This document shows, piece by piece, positions 60,594 to 64,000 of a stretch of DNA of 64,000 nt (its first letter is position 1; each line of letters opens with the position of its first letter). The DNA comes from Scolanthus callimorphus (lineage: Eukaryota > Cnidaria > Anthozoa > Actiniaria > Edwardsiidae), in contig JAWWUD010000057.1 in NCBI GenBank assembly GCA_033964015.1, positions 310,001-374,000 on the forward strand, given 5' to 3'. Both the position numbers and the translations under genes were made by a program. Below the pieces are notes generated by a model. That model had not been told where the DNA came from and did no database searches. It saw only the letters and a program-made list of their open reading frames with translations.

Positions 60594-61748
60594 TTATAAA
60601 GCGGCGGAGAAATAGTCGGAGTGGGGTATTCACAGGAATTTCTGCAGAAACCAATCCATGGGAAAAGCTGAATTTCCCATGGTAGAAGAATGGGAAGTGT
60701 TCAAATTTCCCATGGCTATGCATGTGAATACCGAACACTTTCCTTGCATTTCCCATGGATGGCTTTCTGCTGAAACTGTGATACTACCCTCCGCCCTAAG
60801 AAAAACTGCTAGCAGAGGTTTCTTTTTGTCGTTATCGTGTTTGGTATTTCAGGGAACAACTTTGCTAGATAAAAGACTAACAGAATGAAACCTCTGCTAG
60901 CATGGTACCAAAACAATATCTACCACAATTTCTGTCCTAAAAATTACTGATCACCCAACTAGTGGACTATTGCCAATGCTGCGTTCTGACTGGCTATGCT
61001 ACTAGGGGGCTATTATTTATAGACCTCTAGTAGCGAAAGCGCCGATTTTGAACAGGAAAACAATGGCGACCGCTTCTGGTTTTGTCGTGGTTTCTGGTAA
61101 TTTTTTAGAAACATTTTCACTTTTTTTGTCCAATAAGTTGGGTGATACTAAAGCAAATAGTGCGGCCTCATGGGCTATTGGCCCGTAGCCCTTTCGGGCT
61201 CGAGGTTTGTTGTGCGAATTTAAGGAAGGGGAAGGGTGATTAGCTTGGCCCCCCATTTTGTCATACATCCAGGTTGTTCTCAGAGTGTTCTCGGATTACC
61301 ATATATTCTTTTTAATCTGTGGGTAAGCCACTGCTAACGTAAAATGATCTCTTGCAGCCGCGCAGTGGGCTGTTCCATTTAATATCCGTTACCCTGCTAT
61401 CGAGGAACATAGAATTTCTATAGGAGTCTTTGTGCTTCACCCTTGAATGTCTATAGGGGTCGTTGTGGTTGACCCCGGAATTTCCATAGGACCTTTTGTT
61501 TTACCCCAAAATTTATATTGGGCCTTTCGTTTTACCCCAGAATTTCCACAGGTATTCATTTGCGATTATTTCCACAGCAATTGCAATTTCCTCAGGGGCT
61601 TTAAATTTCCACAGGGGTGTGCAGGAACCTGGAATTCCACAGGGATAGAGGAGCGTTTTGAAAATTTAGAGTTTCTCGTTAAGGGGTACTGCTATATTTG
61701 GAACAGCCCAATATGAAACCCCTCCAGCTTTTTCAACTAAGCCGCCCC

Positions 61749-61904
61749 TTAGGCCTACGGCAAACGCCGTGTCAGAGTCGCGCCGTTCCAATACAAAACA
61801 ATAGAAATTTATTGATTATAAAGTATAATGAAGCGGCATCCTTTGAAAAAGGAAAGTTTCGACAGAAGAAGAGCGGCTGAAGTACGGCGTCTGCCGTAGG
61901 CCTT
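61749..61904. mobile_element. MITE with TAGGCCTACGGCAAACGCCGT ends
   Basis: The left arm TAGGCCTACGGCAAACGCCG and the inverted right arm (TAAGGCCTACGGCAGACGCC) agree apart from the first bases and one substitution. It is 156 bp. A partial relative lies at 41521-41645. Confidence 0.75.
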
Positions 61905-62229
61905 ACTTCTGTGTGAAACCTAAATGTGTTCTATTTTAGTGAGGCCTAAGAGACCGCCACTCTTGACTAACAAATGTGTTAATTTTATAGGAGTGTTCTC
62001 ACTGGAATGATAATTTATATATGATGTTTGGAAAGAAAATCAGAAACCTATCACATGAGCCAATGGTATCCCACGATATACGTGCCAACTTTCAATGCAA
62101 CAACACAAGCATTTTCTACAAACATTCTGAGATTTTTTATGAAACTGAACAATTTGTAGTTTTATACATATAGTGCTACGTCTGTTAAAGCTGTATCTAG
62201 GGATAATGAAATAGAATAGATGGGTAATT

Positions 62230-62340
62230 ACCCTGCGAGCAGTGATTTCCTCCTCTCTTAGGCCGACGATCGCTAGCAGTGGTTTCTCTCCCTCGCTAGC
62301 CGCCGGCCTAAGAGAGGAGGAAATCACTGCTCGCAGTGTA
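62230..62340. mobile_element. Short palindromic MITE with ATGGGTAATT duplication
   Basis: The arms CTGCGAGCAGTGATTTCCTC and inverse are perfect over at least 30 bp and meet at a short loop. ATGGGTAATT occurs immediately on both sides (62220-62229, 62341-62350), a 9-10-bp target duplication. Confidence 0.88.
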
Positions 62341-62639
62341 ATGGGTAATTTATTTATGACAAATAATATGAAAAATAACAAATAAATAATCTTTAGCCAC
62401 GTTTTTTGTAAGGTATTTTATTAGTTTATTATAAAATATGGATGATCTATGTCAACCAGGCACTTGCATTCTTGTAACTTTACGCTTGATGTTTTGTTGT
62501 TTGTGTTTCGCATCATGCTCTCTATTTTGCTGCCTGGCATGGCCATTCAGTTTCATTGTCCCTCTAGCATCGCCTTTTATGATCACGCCGTGTTTCGAAG
62601 CATAGCATTACCGTTATTATCACTAGATTGTAGCTTCAC

Positions 62640-62945
62640 TCCCCTTTTGATTTCTACTTGGCGTAAGTGAGACCTGTCGAGTTTCTGTACGGATGTGATG
62701 TCTATGGTTATGTCTGGTTGCTAGGGCTGTGATATCTACACTAATGTTTGGTTGCTAGGAATGTGGAATATCGTGGTTGCTAAGGTAGTGTCGTTTATTG
62801 TCGTCTTGGTTGTCACGGCTGTGATATCTCGCATTATTTAGGTAACTCTAGGAAGTTTTGTGTTTTGCTGGTTGCTAGAGTGGTTTTAATGGTGTTGGTT
62901 GCTAGGCAATATGAATCGTTTTGGTTGCTAGGGCTGGGAGGTTGC
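62640..62945. repeat. Dispersed GGTTGCTAGG motif cluster
   Basis: About eight copies of TGGTTGCTAGG or close variants at irregular spacing of 20-60 bp, with ATGTGATATCT-like text between some of them. Non-coding. Confidence 0.6.
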
Positions 62946-64000
62946 CAGGTGTGGCTGCCATCCCGCCCGTCTACATTTGACCTGTGATGGCGCAGTTTTG
63001 GACTTTAACTTATCGCTGGATACTGAAACCGCACATGCATCGGTAGCTGTCCACACGCTTTGGCATCAACTTTTTTTCAGACAGCATTCCAACTGGCATA
63101 ACTTTACCATATCTGGGCGTATCCGTGCATCTAAGCAACTTCGTGGTTTCTATTGTGCGCTATCCATTATTGTCTTTAAATCCCCTTAAAGGTGCATAGG
63201 TGCTTAGATTATCGTATTTCCATTCAGCAACACCACTTTGATGGCCGTCGTGAAGTATGCTAAACTGTTTTTGTATCGTGTGTCTTTTCGAGCTGTGCAT
63301 CAGCTTGTCGCCAGGCCAGTACTCTCGAGCATCGCCAGGAAAGCGGCAGCAGTGATAAGCAGGGGATGCAACAGAAGTCGTCCGGCTAGGAAATGAGGGA
63401 AGAAAGCTCGTTATTACCAGGACAAATAGACTCACCGAATTGTTCACCTATATCACTGTGACGTCATGGTTTGTTTACATGAACAAAATAGCTGAAATTT
63501 GGTTCAAATAAAAGTACCATTCGAGATGTGGGTCCTGATATTCTAGCGTACAACTTTGCTTTACATCATGAATGGCATTTTCATAATGTTTTGGTCATTT
63601 CCAAATGCTGCTGTCCCCTCTGGCGACCATGATTCATAGCGTTAAACAATAGAGTGTTTTGCCTTTGACGTCAAAGTGAAATAGGTCAAGGCGCGTGGGG
63701 TATCCCAAATAGCGATTCGTCCATTTAACAATTAGACCTCGAGTCAATAGCCATGAGCCCGCAGACCGAATGGGCTGCTGGCCCGTGACCCTTGAGGGCT
63801 AGACATCTATTTTTTTAGTATCACCCAACTAGTGGGACAAAAAAGTGAACAAATCATCAGACATCTCGACAAAACGAGAAACGGACGCCATTGTTTTTAT
63901 GTTACAAAACAATCGGCACTAGAGGTATATTGATAATAGTCCCCTTGTAGCGTAGCCAGTCAGATTGCAGCATTGACAATACTCCACTAGTTGTGTGATA

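Larger units (their letters stand above)
60948..64000. mobile_element. Region bounded by about 250-bp inverted repeats
   Basis: Bases 60948-61205 (starting TGATCACCCAACTAGTGG) and the last 245 bases of the window, reversed (starting TATCACACAACTAGTGG), share a long run of homology. This includes AAACAATGGCG, CTTTTTTTGTCC, AGTTGGGTGATACTAAA and GGCCCGTAGCCC-like blocks. The 2.5 kb between could be one long element or two solo copies in opposite orientation. No transposase is seen between them. Confidence 0.6.

Noticed and set aside
63160..63447. 95-codon minus-strand frame with a hydrophobic start resembling a secreted protein
   Set aside because: The hydrophobic start overlaps what looks like a GTGAGT...TTTCCTAG intron, and the region lies between inverted repeats; a transposon remnant is more likely.
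1..64000. Bacterial, phage or viral gene clusters
   Set aside because: All recognisable proteins are spliced animal genes or LINE remnants; no prokaryotic or viral hallmark was seen.

Overview
This window is animal nuclear DNA, most likely from an anthozoan cnidarian such as a stony coral. That placement is an inference from AT-rich sequence, intron sizes of a few hundred bases to 2 kb, and very many small palindromic elements. No operons, Shine-Dalgarno sites, CRISPR arrays or prokaryotic genes are visible. Genes were read by joining short exons at GT-AG junctions with matching phase and comparing the products with families known from memory.

Layout: (1) 1-1.5 kb, unassigned upstream DNA with a weak hint of a divergent gene. 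(2) 1.56-28.6 kb, plus strand: a complete 38-exon NCKAP1 (HEM/Nap1) gene of about 1119 residues, a WAVE actin-regulatory complex subunit; its introns are packed with transposon relics. (3) 28.6-40.8 kb: mainly repeats, with one candidate small secreted cysteine-rich gene on the minus strand (30.5-32.0 kb). (4) 40.8-48.1 kb, minus strand: a 10-exon STAMBP (AMSH) endosomal deubiquitinase gene. (5) 48.4-60.1 kb, plus strand: a complete 19-exon RUFY-family gene (RUN domain, coiled coil, FYVE finger, 633 residues). (6) 60.1-64 kb: repeats only.

STAMBP and RUFY start codons lie head to head, 283 bp apart, so they probably share a bidirectional promoter; both products act on early endosomes. NCKAP1 acts at the actin cortex and has no evident functional link to the pair beyond proximity.

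Two features stand out. First, coding sequence has seeded local tandem arrays: the last STAMBP coding segment continues into about 13 copies of a 106-bp minisatellite, STAMBP exon 9 is partly triplicated, and the NCKAP1 exon 23 splice donor is repeated ten times as a 32-bp unit. Second, both NCKAP1 and STAMBP, and the candidate small gene, are interrupted by single missing bases, two of them in C runs; flanking conservation is intact, which points to assembly errors more than to pseudogenes. I found no clearly new biological system; the exon-derived arrays and the candidate secreted gene are the items most worth checking.
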